From Flectobacillus roseus (GTDB taxonomy: Bacteria; Bacteroidota; Bacteroidia; Cytophagales; Spirosomataceae), in assembly GCF_030056665.1 (NCBI RefSeq), contig NZ_JASHIG010000033.1: a stretch of DNA of 64,000 nucleotides; one strand, given 5' to 3'. The position numbers were made by a program, and so were the translations under genes. This document shows, in pieces, positions 1-8,095 of the stretch (position 1 is its first letter; every line of letters begins with the position of its first letter). The notes under the pieces are model-generated. The model was given only the letters and a program-made list of their open reading frames with translations. It had not been told where the DNA came from and did no database searches.

Positions 1-33
1 TTCTATTATATCTTTGCTGAGTACGTAGTACAT

Positions 34-83
34 AAAAGGTTGCTTGGTATGGTTCGCAAAACAAATATCAGCAACCTTTTTTA
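34..83 (+). terminator. Hairpin terminator near left edge
   Basis: Seen in sequence: a 10-bp perfect stem (AAAAGGTTGC at 34-43 with GCAACCTTTT at 71-80) with a 27-nt loop, followed by more T residues. It fits a Rho-independent terminator for a gene lying left of the window. The long loop is the main reservation. Confidence 0.5.
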
Positions 84-172
84 TTTTTAAGCAATTCTAC
101 CAAAAGTCAAGATGACTTCTTGTTGTAACAGAGGATTTCCCAAATTCTCCAACGAAAAAAATAAATTATAAA

Positions 173-565
173 TTGAAAGTTGAAACTTTGGATATGAAGT
201 ATGATGTCCTTTCTACTAACTCTTTAGTTTCCCCTTTTACTGCATATATATTAGTACGAATTCAAGTAAAGTCGAATTGTTCAAGTGGAGATATAATCTC
301 TTCAAAAGTACATTATGGTTTTTCTAATTTACAAAGTGCCATGGAAAACGATAACTATAAAAATTGTATTGACTCCCCGGTACGTCCATTTATATTTGAA
401 GAATGGTGTATTGGAGAGTTAAGGGCAAATTATGCATACCAGGGTAATGAGTGGGTTTTCTTAGGACTTGAAATGGAGAACTCAAATAAAATTCAATCAG
501 GTTCAGTTAGAAGAGACCTTAAAAAATATGGATTTGAATCTATATTTAAAGTTCATCTGAAATAG
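173..565 (+). CDS. Small hypothetical protein
   Basis: No family recognised. The 130-residue frame begins at a TTG codon; an internal ATG lies at residue 8. It has no clear signal peptide or membrane segment. It is mixed alpha/beta in character with several Cys residues, and ends in a basic stretch. A good hairpin terminator follows 20 nt after the stop, which supports it being a transcribed gene. The absence of a clean ATG start makes an N-terminally truncated gene possible. It stands alone, between a terminator on the left and the XRE regulator on the right. Confidence 0.45.
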   Translation: MKVETLDMKYDVLSTNSLVSPFTAYILVRIQVKSNCSSGDIISSKVHYGFSNLQSAMENDNYKNCIDSPVRPFIFEEWCIGELRANYAYQGNEWVFLGLEMENSNKIQSGSVRRDLKKYGFESIFKVHLK

Positions 566-585
566 AGAATCATTCAATTTCATAC

Positions 586-612
586 AAAACCTGCCAACAA
601 CGCAGGTTTTTT
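586..612 (+). terminator. Rho-independent terminator after the 173-565 gene
   Basis: AAAACCTGC (586-594) pairs with GCAGGTTTT (602-610) around a 7-nt loop and is followed by a T-run. This is a compact, standard terminator. From here to 820 I see no gene, only AT-rich DNA without clear structure. Confidence 0.75.
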
Positions 613-820
613 ATATCCTTTAAACTGCCTAAATAGTCGTTACGCTTGTCCCCATTGCCTACTTCACAACAAAATGATTCTTGAAACCTAAAATACTATA
701 CATCCCATTACAAGCGACACTCTCTTCTTCACTTTGAGTCGTAGGAATGCTTTTTTACCAACAACCAGACAGAAAACGTAAAATAATACTACAATAACTT
801 GCATTATTGATGGTTTACAC

Positions 821-859
821 TGTTTATTTGTATTCAACTAAGTTGAATACAAATAAACA
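821..859. promoter_or_regulatory. 39-nt perfect palindrome, putative operator
   Basis: Seen: 19-nt arms (821-839 and 841-859) match perfectly as inverted repeats around one base at 840. The core is TTCAACT-A-AGTTGAA. The palindrome ends 33 nt before the ATG of the XRE-cupin regulator. A partial half-site echo (GTACAAATAGTAAAC, about 864-879) follows it. Inference: an autoregulatory operator for the downstream HTH protein, since XRE proteins bind short inverted repeats as dimers. A transcribed hairpin is the alternative, but no T-run follows. Confidence 0.6.
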
Positions 860-892
860 ATATAGTACAAATAGTAAACAAAGTTGAAATTT

Positions 893-1447
893 ATGGAATC
901 GGAAGAAACAAATACAATGAATATCGGAGACCGCATTCGGATATTAAGGACGAATCAAAAAAGAACTTTACAAGAAGTTGCGGATGGAAGTGAACTATCG
1001 AAAAGTATGATTTCGAAAATTGAGAATAATAAAACGGTTCCTTCGGTGGCGGCGCTGATTAAAATTGCTCACACTCTGGGTACTACTATTTCTAGTTTAT
1101 TGGAAACCGAAGCCTTTTTAAATGCCATTCTGACTACTAAACAAAAAGCGGAAGATAACCTCAGACAAACCGAAAAGGGATATTTCTTTTATCCTTTCGG
1201 ACAAGAATATCATCAGAAAAAAATGCAACCGATGTTGTTTGTCGCTCGAAAAGGGGAAGTAAAACCGCACCTTTTACAACACGAAGGAGAAGAATTTATT
1301 TACATCATCAGTGGAGAAATGAAGATGACTGTTGGCGAGATAGACTATCACTTAAAAACGGGTGATAGCCTGTATTTCAACTGCTTACAAAAGCATGGCA
1401 TTATGCCTATATCTGATGAAGTACACTATTTAGATATTTTTGTATAG
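893..1447 (+). CDS. XRE-family transcriptional regulator with cupin sensor domain
   Basis: A predicted cytoplasmic DNA-binding regulator of 184 residues. The N-terminal helix-turn-helix (about residues 10-65) contains the typical SKSMISKIENNK recognition region. The C-terminal part (about 105-180) is a small cupin barrel with the G-E-E-F-I-Y-I-I-S-G strand motif and a histidine-containing second motif. This architecture (HTH_3 plus Cupin_2) is known from regulators of amino-acid, polyamine and sugar metabolism. I chose the ATG at 893; a TTG at 884 and a second ATG at 917 are also in frame. The 39-nt palindrome just upstream is the likely operator. The GH39-type gene starts 105 nt downstream on the same strand and may be a target. 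The ligand is unknown. Confidence 0.85.
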   Translation: MESEETNTMNIGDRIRILRTNQKRTLQEVADGSELSKSMISKIENNKTVPSVAALIKIAHTLGTTISSLLETEAFLNAILTTKQKAEDNLRQTEKGYFFYPFGQEYHQKKMQPMLFVARKGEVKPHLLQHEGEEFIYIISGEMKMTVGEIDYHLKTGDSLYFNCLQKHGIMPISDEVHYLDIFV

Positions 1448-1552
1448 ACTAAGTTCTACTATTTTAAAGCCTTCTATAAATCTCAAAAGCCATATTTTCT
1501 AGAATTCTGCACAACCCTATCATTAAAATACTCACATTTCTAAATCAATAAA

Positions 1553-3250
1553 ATGCACTTGAAAAAAACATCTCTATTACTGTCGTTAGCCGTCCAATTG
1601 ATGGCGATGGCTGCGCCATTATTTGCTCAGGAACAGAATCCTGTCACTATTCAGGTTGATTTGTCCAAGACAAAAGCTCCTATGAAGCCAATATGGGCTT
1701 GGTTTGGTTACGACGAACCAAACTATACCTATATGAAGGACGGCAAAAAATTGCTGACGGAAATCTCGCAATTGAGTAAAGTCCCCGTTTATGTGAGGGT
1801 ACACAGCTTATTGGTGACTGGCGACGGAACGGCTGCTTTGAAATGGGGTTCAACCAACGCTTACACGGAAGATGCCAATGGAAACCCTATTTACGACTGG
1901 ACTATCGTTGATAAAATTTTTGATACTTTCATCGAACGAGGGATGAAACCTATCGCTCAAATTGGCTTTATGCCAGAAGCACTCTCAAGCCATCCAACAC
2001 CTTATCGTCATTATTGGAAACCAGGGGATAATTATAACGATATTTATACGGGATGGGCGTATCCACCCAAAGATTATAACAAATGGGCTGAATTGGTTTA
2101 TCAATGGGTAAAACATTCGGTGGCAAAATATGGTCAAAAAGAGGTAGAAAGTTGGTATTGGGAGCTTTGGAACGAACCGAATATTGGTTACTGGAAAGGT
2201 ACAACCGAAGAGTATATCAAATTGTATGACTACTCAGCAGATGCTGTAAAGCGAGCCTTACCAACGGCCAAAATTGGCGGGCCAGAAGTAACTGGACCAG
2301 ACTGGGATAAGTCAGCTACTTTTTTGAAGACTTTTTTGGACCATGTGACTAAAGGTAAAAACTATGTTACAGGCAAAACAGGCTCACCGATTGATTTTAT
2401 TACGTATCATGCCAAAGGTGCGCCAAAGCTAGTGAATGGACATGTACAAATGAACATGGGAACACAACTCCGTGATATTGACAAAGGTTTTGAGATTGTG
2501 GCCTCCTATCCAACACTAAAGAAATTACCCATTATCATAGGAGAATCCGACCCTGAAGGCTGTGCAGCTTGTTCAGAAGATTTACATCCCCAAAATGCCT
2601 ATCGTAATGGAACCATGTACTCAAGTTATACGGCAGCTTCCTTTGCAAGAAAATACCAATTGGCAGAGGCTAGAGGAGTAAATTTGTTGGGTGCCGTTTC
2701 ATGGTCATTCGAATTTGAAGACCAAGCATGGTTTCGTGGTTTCAGAGATTTGGCTACCAATGGAGTAGATAAACCTGTGCTAAATGTATTCCGTATGTTT
2801 GGCATGATGGAAGGAAATCGTGTGGAAGTAACCCAGAATTTGGCTTATGATTTCAAAAAAGTTAGAGCTCAAAGTGTAAGGGAGGCTGCTGATATTAATG
2901 CTTTAGCTTCAAAAGGCACAAACTCTGCGGGAGTAATGGTCTGGAATTATCATGACGATAATGTTCCTGCTCCAGATGCTGTTGTGGAGATTTCAGTAAA
3001 AGGCTTGCCTGCTGGAAAAGTAGCGCTATTGCATTTTCGAATTGACAAGGAAAATAGCAATGCCTATGAAGTCTGGAAAACGCTGGGTTCGCCTAAACAA
3101 CCCAGCGCGGAACAAATTGCGATACTAGAAAAAGCAGGACAGCTACAATTGCTTACTTCTCCAGAATGGATAACACCTAAAAATGGAGAGACCCAAATCA
3201 AAATGAAACTACCGAGACAAGGAGTATCGTTTTTACATTTTAAATGGTAA
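1553..3250 (+). CDS. Secreted GH39-type glycoside hydrolase (beta-xylosidase-like)
   Basis: A predicted exported retaining glycosidase of 565 residues. A signal peptide (about 1-25, ending in LFAQ) precedes a clan GH-A (beta/alpha)8 barrel. WNEPN at 206-210 carries the probable acid/base Glu208, and IIIGESDPEG (327-336) carries the probable nucleophile Glu331. The C-terminal part (about 430-565) resembles the beta-sandwich accessory domain of GH39 enzymes. GH39 members act on beta-xylosides, iduronides or related sugars, and the substrate cannot be read from sequence. It follows the XRE-cupin regulator and faces the convergent PL4 lyase, which suggests a role with plant cell-wall polysaccharides. 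A palindromic repeat sits right after the stop. Confidence 0.8.
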   Translation: MHLKKTSLLLSLAVQLMAMAAPLFAQEQNPVTIQVDLSKTKAPMKPIWAWFGYDEPNYTYMKDGKKLLTEISQLSKVPVYVRVHSLLVTGDGTAALKWGSTNAYTEDANGNPIYDWTIVDKIFDTFIERGMKPIAQIGFMPEALSSHPTPYRHYWKPGDNYNDIYTGWAYPPKDYNKWAELVYQWVKHSVAKYGQKEVESWYWELWNEPNIGYWKGTTEEYIKLYDYSADAVKRALPTAKIGGPEVTGPDWDKSATFLKTFLDHVTKGKNYVTGKTGSPIDFITYHAKGAPKLVNGHVQMNMGTQLRDIDKGFEIVASYPTLKKLPIIIGESDPEGCAACSEDLHPQNAYRNGTMYSSYTAASFARKYQLAEARGVNLLGAVSWSFEFEDQAWFRGFRDLATNGVDKPVLNVFRMFGMMEGNRVEVTQNLAYDFKKVRAQSVREAADINALASKGTNSAGVMVWNYHDDNVPAPDAVVEISVKGLPAGKVALLHFRIDKENSNAYEVWKTLGSPKQPSAEQIAILEKAGQLQLLTSPEWITPKNGETQIKMKLPRQGVSFLHFKW

Positions 3251-3252
3251 AC

Positions 3253-3288
3253 ATAGGTAGTGCTGGCTTGGAAGCCAGCACTACCTAT
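3253..3288. repeat. Palindromic repeat, family E copy 1
   Basis: A 17-bp perfect inverted repeat with a 2-nt centre (arms 3253-3269 and 3272-3288; core GCTGGCTTGGAAGCCAGC). It lies 3 nt after the GH39 stop codon, between convergent genes. A second, shorter copy with the same core is at 45129-45154, so it is a dispersed element. As a hairpin it could also end transcription, but there is no U-run. Confidence 0.8.
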
Positions 3289-3344
3289 TTCTAAGGATTC
3301 CAAGCCTTAAATCTGTATCCTTTTACAAACTACATGGGATAAAC

Positions 3345-5672
3345 TCAGTTCAATAACTCATAGATTTTTATATCATCTATCCATTGGCGGGATTTGGTCG
3401 AGCGAATCGCAAAATAGCCTCCTCCGAGCGGGTTTGGGTCTTTTTGGGTAAAATATAGCTCTCCGTTTACCCAAACTGAAACTTGTCCTTTCTTTAACTC
3501 CAAAACAATTTTATAAACGGTGTTTTCCGTCAACAAATGTGCTTTATCATTTTTTTCCTGCCACAAAACTCGCTCGCCTCTCCCATCGTATTTTCGTAAT
3601 CTGGTAGTTGAATTGTAGTTTCCTCCAATACCGACATAATACAAAGCCAATGAATCATACGTAGCAAAATTACCATCAGATTTACGCTCTAATTTAGGGT
3701 CTTGGCAACTCCAGAAGAAATTCAAATCTGAAAGTCTGTCGTTGGGTCTGCCCTCTACAACCACATTTCTCGTGCATTCAATCCGTACGTTTTGTGGGAG
3801 TTTTTGATTTAACCAAACTGAAATACCCCCTTGAGTATCAACCCATAGTTTTTCGTCTTTTATCCCAACTGAAGAACCTTTGGCTTTATCCCATTCTGAA
3901 ATCCAATTTTCACCTAGTTCTTTTCTAGCAAAATCATCTTGATAAACTAGTTTTTGTTTTGGAGCAACTCCCAACTGAATCGCATCGTACATGATTCCTG
4001 CGCCATGTTTGAGATTTTTCATCACAAACGAAAGCATATTACCTTTTTGCTTTAGGTATTCTGCTGAAAAATGAATTTCCCATTGTTGGTAATAACCACT
4101 CAAAATCGCTGAACGATAAATACTTGCATCGTTTCCAAATGCTCTTTTTCCAATCAGATTACCATTAATCAACACTTCTGGGCTAGCATTGCGACTGGCA
4201 CCCGCAACTCCTACGGTCAATACATATTCGCCTTTGTTATTTTTCAGAGAATCAGGTAAATCAAAATGAATATTCCATGAACCATTTTTTGTTTGGGCAT
4301 AGCACCAATCCTTGGTTTCACTTTTCCCAATATAAAAATCAAGGTTTTCAGGCGTTTGGGTAAAAGTCTGATAGTTGCGATTACGCTCACTAAAACCAAA
4401 TCCTTTGGTTGTGCGGTCTGCGGTCCCAATTTGCCATAAAGTCGTGGCGCTATTACTTGATTGAAAACTGACTTTTCCTAAATCAATGGTTTCATTGGCT
4501 TCTATTTGTACATTATCCAGTCGGAATTCCTCCATCACATTTTCAGCAACTACATACAAAGTGTATTTTCCTGCACGAATATTTTTCATCAAAAAAGACC
4601 CATCTTTTTGGCTTCGAGTATCAAAAATATAGCCTTGGGATTGTGCCTGCCAATCAAAGTTTGGATTTGCTAATATGATTCTGGCATTGGGCTGAACTTT
4701 TCCGTTAATCTGGACACTCCCCTTTATGGCTCCACGTTCTAATGGATATTCTTTATCGTTCATCCACGAATAAGGCCATTTTACTTTTTCTTCCTCCGCC
4801 TTTCTTTTGGCGTCAGCCCAAATGGTTTTGATATTTTTGCCCTCATTAAAATAAATCAAGAAGGGACCATTGAGCTTCGTCCAGTTGTCTTTGATTAGAT
4901 TATCGCCTTTTCTTTTATCCAGCAAATAATGTCCACAATTGAACATATTCATCAAAAATGGCGTACTATGAACGGTATTATATTGCTTGGTGGGACCACC
5001 ATTGAGATATTCATGTGAGGCCTGAATAATAAACATTCCCAGACCAGACTTTTGTCCAGCCATACCATGCACATAACGTCCATCGATATAGTCGCTAAAA
5101 TCGTATTTTGTGTAAACTGAGCTATCGGGTAAGCGGTAAGTCCAATCTTGGATTTCTTGTGTCAGCACCCTCATAGGAGGCATTTTACCTTGAATATCAT
5201 CTCGAACTAAATGATAATCAAACAATTGCTCATCTGCTCGAATACCAAAACGAGTTTGTCCATAATCGGCTATAGAATCGCCTTTTGCGTGAGATTGTAC
5301 CAAATAACAATAAATCCCTGACGTTGCCTTGGTAAGAATATAGTGTAAATCGTAGGTAAAATGATTACTGGCAGTGTGTTTGAAAGCAATTTCAACTAAA
5401 TCTGGATTTTCTCTTACGACTCTAAACTCACTGGGAGCCATCGAGAACCCTGGTCCAAGCAGGTAAAAACGACCATTTTTACCTAAAACATCGTCATGCT
5501 TTGCGTACGAAACAGCACTTACATCAGCATTTTTATGCTGAAAAGTAAAGCTTACTTTGTCGTTGGATAAGACCGTTTGTTCAGCAGTCGAATTTCGTGT
5601 TACTTGCCCAAATGAATTAAGACTGATTCCTAAAAATAGGAAAAATAGGTTTCTGTAAATAAAGGTATTCAT
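3345..5672 (-). CDS. Rhamnogalacturonan endolyase, PL4 family, with extra C-terminal domain
   Basis: Predicted secreted lyase cleaving the rhamnogalacturonan I backbone by beta-elimination. I chose the ATG at 5672, which gives a normal signal peptide (MNTFIYRNLFFLFLGISLNSFGQ region); the frame is open to a TTG at 5693. Numbering from that TTG, residues about 35-300 form the catalytic beta-sandwich, with the family-typical SHEYLNGGPTKQ at 226-237. A fibronectin-III-like domain follows at about 320-410 and a CBM-like domain at about 415-575, the standard PL4 three-domain plan. About 200 extra residues (580-782) look like a concanavalin-type or LamG-like sugar-binding fold. It is convergent with the GH39-type gene. 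Other pectin enzymes in the window (GH106, GH127) support the substrate. Confidence 0.85.
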   Translation of the reverse strand: MNTFIYRNLFFLFLGISLNSFGQVTRNSTAEQTVLSNDKVSFTFQHKNADVSAVSYAKHDDVLGKNGRFYLLGPGFSMAPSEFRVVRENPDLVEIAFKHTASNHFTYDLHYILTKATSGIYCYLVQSHAKGDSIADYGQTRFGIRADEQLFDYHLVRDDIQGKMPPMRVLTQEIQDWTYRLPDSSVYTKYDFSDYIDGRYVHGMAGQKSGLGMFIIQASHEYLNGGPTKQYNTVHSTPFLMNMFNCGHYLLDKRKGDNLIKDNWTKLNGPFLIYFNEGKNIKTIWADAKRKAEEEKVKWPYSWMNDKEYPLERGAIKGSVQINGKVQPNARIILANPNFDWQAQSQGYIFDTRSQKDGSFLMKNIRAGKYTLYVVAENVMEEFRLDNVQIEANETIDLGKVSFQSSNSATTLWQIGTADRTTKGFGFSERNRNYQTFTQTPENLDFYIGKSETKDWCYAQTKNGSWNIHFDLPDSLKNNKGEYVLTVGVAGASRNASPEVLINGNLIGKRAFGNDASIYRSAILSGYYQQWEIHFSAEYLKQKGNMLSFVMKNLKHGAGIMYDAIQLGVAPKQKLVYQDDFARKELGENWISEWDKAKGSSVGIKDEKLWVDTQGGISVWLNQKLPQNVRIECTRNVVVEGRPNDRLSDLNFFWSCQDPKLERKSDGNFATYDSLALYYVGIGGNYNSTTRLRKYDGRGERVLWQEKNDKAHLLTENTVYKIVLELKKGQVSVWVNGELYFTQKDPNPLGGGYFAIRSTKSRQWIDDIKIYELLN

Positions 5673-5819
5673 GATAGAGATGGTTATGATCAAACAAATG
5701 TAGGATACCTTTGTGAAGATTCCGTCCTGTGATAGAAAGCACTTTGTTAAATTGATTATCTCTAAAAGTAAAAAATCTAGATTTGCCTTTGAAAAGGATA
5801 ATCTTTAAAAACGCTGTCC

Positions 5820-6392
5820 ATGTCTTACTCTTTTAAACTTTTCTTCATACTGATTCTGCCTTCATTTTGGGGATATGCTCAAGGTTCGACTGCTCAAACT
5901 TCTTTAGAAAAATGGCAACAAAAAGCACAATTAGCCTATCCTGATTCGGAGAAAAGTCTACTCGTATTTCAATTACATGGTGTGATGGAAAACTTTGAGT
6001 CGTCGGAGCAATGGGTTGGAAGGACCTTATATGATTTGATGAACAAAAACAATTATCGTAGTCTCGAAACCTCATGGGTGACCGTAGTCAGGTTAGATTC
6101 TCTGGCAGTTACAGAACAAATAATTTTTAGCGAAAACTGCCCCGATGAATACAAAAAATCATTTAAAACACTGCTAAATCAAGGCCTTGAGTATTTGCAA
6201 TTCAACAAAAATCCAAACTGGCAAAAACTATTTGGTCGTAAAAACTTACTTTTTGAAACCACCATCAAATGGTATTACGCTGGCGGAACCATCATTGAAC
6301 AATCATCCAGTGAAGATATAGCTCTTTTCAAAAAACCTTTCCTCTTATTAAAGGAGACTATTGTTATGCCTCTATTTTCGAAAGAAATGTGA
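5820..6392 (+). CDS. Hypothetical secreted protein
   Basis: No family recognised. The 190-residue product has a clear signal peptide (about 1-21, ending in WGYAQ). The mature part is mixed helix and strand, with several Trp and Lys residues and no obvious catalytic motif. It is transcribed divergently from the PL4 lyase with 147 nt between them, so both may share a regulatory region. A composite palindromic repeat follows its stop. It is single-copy in this window and a function cannot be assigned. Confidence 0.65.
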   Translation: MSYSFKLFFILILPSFWGYAQGSTAQTSLEKWQQKAQLAYPDSEKSLLVFQLHGVMENFESSEQWVGRTLYDLMNKNNYRSLETSWVTVVRLDSLAVTEQIIFSENCPDEYKKSFKTLLNQGLEYLQFNKNPNWQKLFGRKNLLFETTIKWYYAGGTIIEQSSSEDIALFKKPFLLLKETIVMPLFSKEM

Positions 6393-6403
6393 AACTTTCT
6401 TTA

Positions 6404-6550
6404 TTCATCAAAAAAGCGCACGAAAACAATTTTCGAACGCTTTCTTAATTCTCCTATGCTATGTTTTACTCCGCGCTAGACGCAATCATTGCGTCTCTAC
6501 TGCTAGAATACAAATTTGAACAAAATCACTCATTCACGCAATCACTCAAT
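6404..6550 (-). repeat. Composite 3'-end repeat, family A copy 1
   Basis: Two hairpins about 35 nt apart: an imperfect AAGCG...CGCTT stem at 6412-6444, and the palindrome AGACGCAATCATTGCGTCT at 6478-6496 (9-nt arms, 1-nt centre). ATCACTCA motifs follow at about 6525-6548. Read on the minus strand, the order is GAGTGAT, then AGACGCAAT palindrome, then AAAGCG hairpin, starting about 45 nt after the stop of the minus-strand gene at 6590. Related copies are at 7890-8063, 37130-37266 and 57530-57815. Confidence 0.75.
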
Positions 6551-6589
6551 ATAGGACACCCCATGTTTGATAACTAGTTTATCGCAAAT

Positions 6590-7180
6590 TTACCAATCAC
6601 TACTTTCGATCTCTTTGGAGATATTTCCTTCCTTCACAGCTATCTCAAAGCTATCAACTAGACTAGTGGCCTTTGTGAAGAAACTGTAAAATGCATTACC
6701 CCAATAGACGTATTTGCCGCCCTTTGGATTGATAGGAACTTCTTCACTTACTCTGGAATGAGCCCAAGTATTAAAGACACCATCTGTTGAGATATTTTTG
6801 GGATATTGATATTCGGTCAGGGTCACTAAAACCTTCGCTTTCCCATCTTTTACCTCAATTTTGATAACATGCCAACCTCTACAACTATTATTTAGATTAT
6901 CAAATACTCCTCTAGCAACGACCAGTCCTTGCGATTTGTCATTGTTGACTATTTTGATATTCTCGTCGATATAATGGTAGGCAAAGAAATTGAGTGCACG
7001 ATTATAGATTTCTTCCTTGCTAAGAGAATGAGCTTCTATTATTCGTTGAATAGTGACATTTTTTCTATCGTCGAGCACCCATTTTCCTTGAATACTGACG
7101 AGCTTCTCATCGACATTTTGACTCAATACTGCAAATTTGGAGCAGATAAGAAGTGCGGAAACCAGAATTACGTTTTTCAT
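6590..7180 (-). CDS. DUF4468-like secreted protein
   Basis: Predicted envelope protein of 196 residues with an N-terminal signal peptide (about 1-20, ending in VLSQ). The mature region resembles the Bacteroidota DUF4468 family (TBP-like fold). It shares with its neighbour at 7223-7807 the pattern of an IxxVxxL or IxRIIEAxSLSKEEIY start, a central alpha-beta unit and a GWHVIKIEVKDGKAKV strand pair. The two genes are 42 nt apart on one strand and probably form a two-gene transcription unit with this gene second. The function of the family is not established. The siderophore receptor lies upstream but is separated by a repeat and appears to be a different unit. Confidence 0.7.
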   Translation of the reverse strand: MKNVILVSALLICSKFAVLSQNVDEKLVSIQGKWVLDDRKNVTIQRIIEAHSLSKEEIYNRALNFFAYHYIDENIKIVNNDKSQGLVVARGVFDNLNNSCRGWHVIKIEVKDGKAKVLVTLTEYQYPKNISTDGVFNTWAHSRVSEEVPINPKGGKYVYWGNAFYSFFTKATSLVDSFEIAVKEGNISKEIESSDW

Positions 7181-7222
7181 AGGTTTGGTGATGTATTAAA
7201 AGGATAGAATATCGATAAACTT

Positions 7223-7807
7223 TTACCAAGCCTTGCTCTTTTCGTTCACGACTTTTGTAAGTGTTCGTTCAAAATTTCCTAACAAATCCAACGATTTCAG
7301 AACTGCGGCAAGAAAAGCCTGTTCTTGCGACCTCTTTTTAAATTTATCTTGATTGATAGGGTACTCCGTTGCTATTGGAAGAAACTCTGTTTTTGAAAAG
7401 TAGTCAGGTCTAAAATAGTAGGGTTTCTCAAATGAAGTCAAGGTAAAAGACACCTTCACCTTATCACTTCTGGATTCAACGGCAATGGTGTGCCAAACGC
7501 TCATCGTTGAGAAAATTAATTGATAGTTTGCATTAACAATAAATTTTCCTCTGGTACTATCAGCATACAAGATTTTAAAGTTTGAAGCAGCATAATTTTT
7601 GGATACCAAGTCCATAACAACTTCGTAAATATCTGATTTGGTTGCATTGGGTGGTAAATTAAACACTTTTGAAATTACAGGATTCTGATTTTCATCAACC
7701 ATCCAATAATCACGAGACTTAGCATAATCAAGTTCTTGACTTTGTGCTTTGAATGCAATGAAAGAAGTCAAAATGAAGAGAATTTGTAGAAAATAGGTAC
7801 GTTTCAT
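7223..7807 (-). CDS. DUF4468-like secreted protein, paralogue
   Basis: 194 residues with a signal peptide (about 1-23, ending in KAQSQ). The core shows ISKVFNLPPNATKSDIYEVV, then a WHTIAVESRSDKVKVSFTL strand pair, matching the layout of DUF4468 proteins and of the adjacent 6590-7180 product. Local duplication followed by divergence is the simple explanation. It is the first gene of the pair. Upstream (7808-7890) is AT-rich DNA likely to hold the promoter, then the family A repeat belonging to the 3' end of the TonB receptor. Biological role unknown. Confidence 0.7.
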   Translation of the reverse strand: MKRTYFLQILFILTSFIAFKAQSQELDYAKSRDYWMVDENQNPVISKVFNLPPNATKSDIYEVVMDLVSKNYAASNFKILYADSTRGKFIVNANYQLIFSTMSVWHTIAVESRSDKVKVSFTLTSFEKPYYFRPDYFSKTEFLPIATEYPINQDKFKKRSQEQAFLAAVLKSLDLLGNFERTLTKVVNEKSKAW

Positions 7808-7889
7808 AGGTATGTATTTAGGTTTGTGTAAATATTAAATATAGAACGTTTAAAACAAGTTTTAATTTAGTCATTAACATATTTTTAAC

Positions 7890-8063
7890 AAAACATGAAT
7901 CATCCCGAATTTTAGAATTGGTATTATACCCCAAGTTTTCATCAAAAAAGCGGTCAGAAAATATTGTCCGACCGCTTTTTGATTCTATGATACTAGATTT
8001 TCCCTAAGACGCAATCATTGAGTCTCTACCGTAAGAATACAAATTTTAATCTGATCACTCAAG
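7890..8063 (-). repeat. Composite 3'-end repeat, family A copy 2
   Basis: Hairpin AAAAAGCGGTC (7945-7955) with GACCGCTTTTT (7970-7980), and the palindrome AGACGCAATCATTGAGTCT at 8007-8025. A GATCACTCAA motif is at about 8053-8062, and a CATCCCGAATTTTAGAATTGG arm extends to 7890. On the minus strand it begins about 30 nt after the stop of the TonB receptor gene (8096) and ends in a U-run, so it probably also ends that transcript. Confidence 0.8.
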
Positions 8064-8095
8064 CTAAAATTAATTATGATTAACCTATCCCCAAA

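Noticed and set aside
3064..3303. Minus-strand 79-residue frame at the end of the GH39 gene
   Set aside because: It is the antisense shadow of the GH39 coding sequence plus the palindromic repeat.
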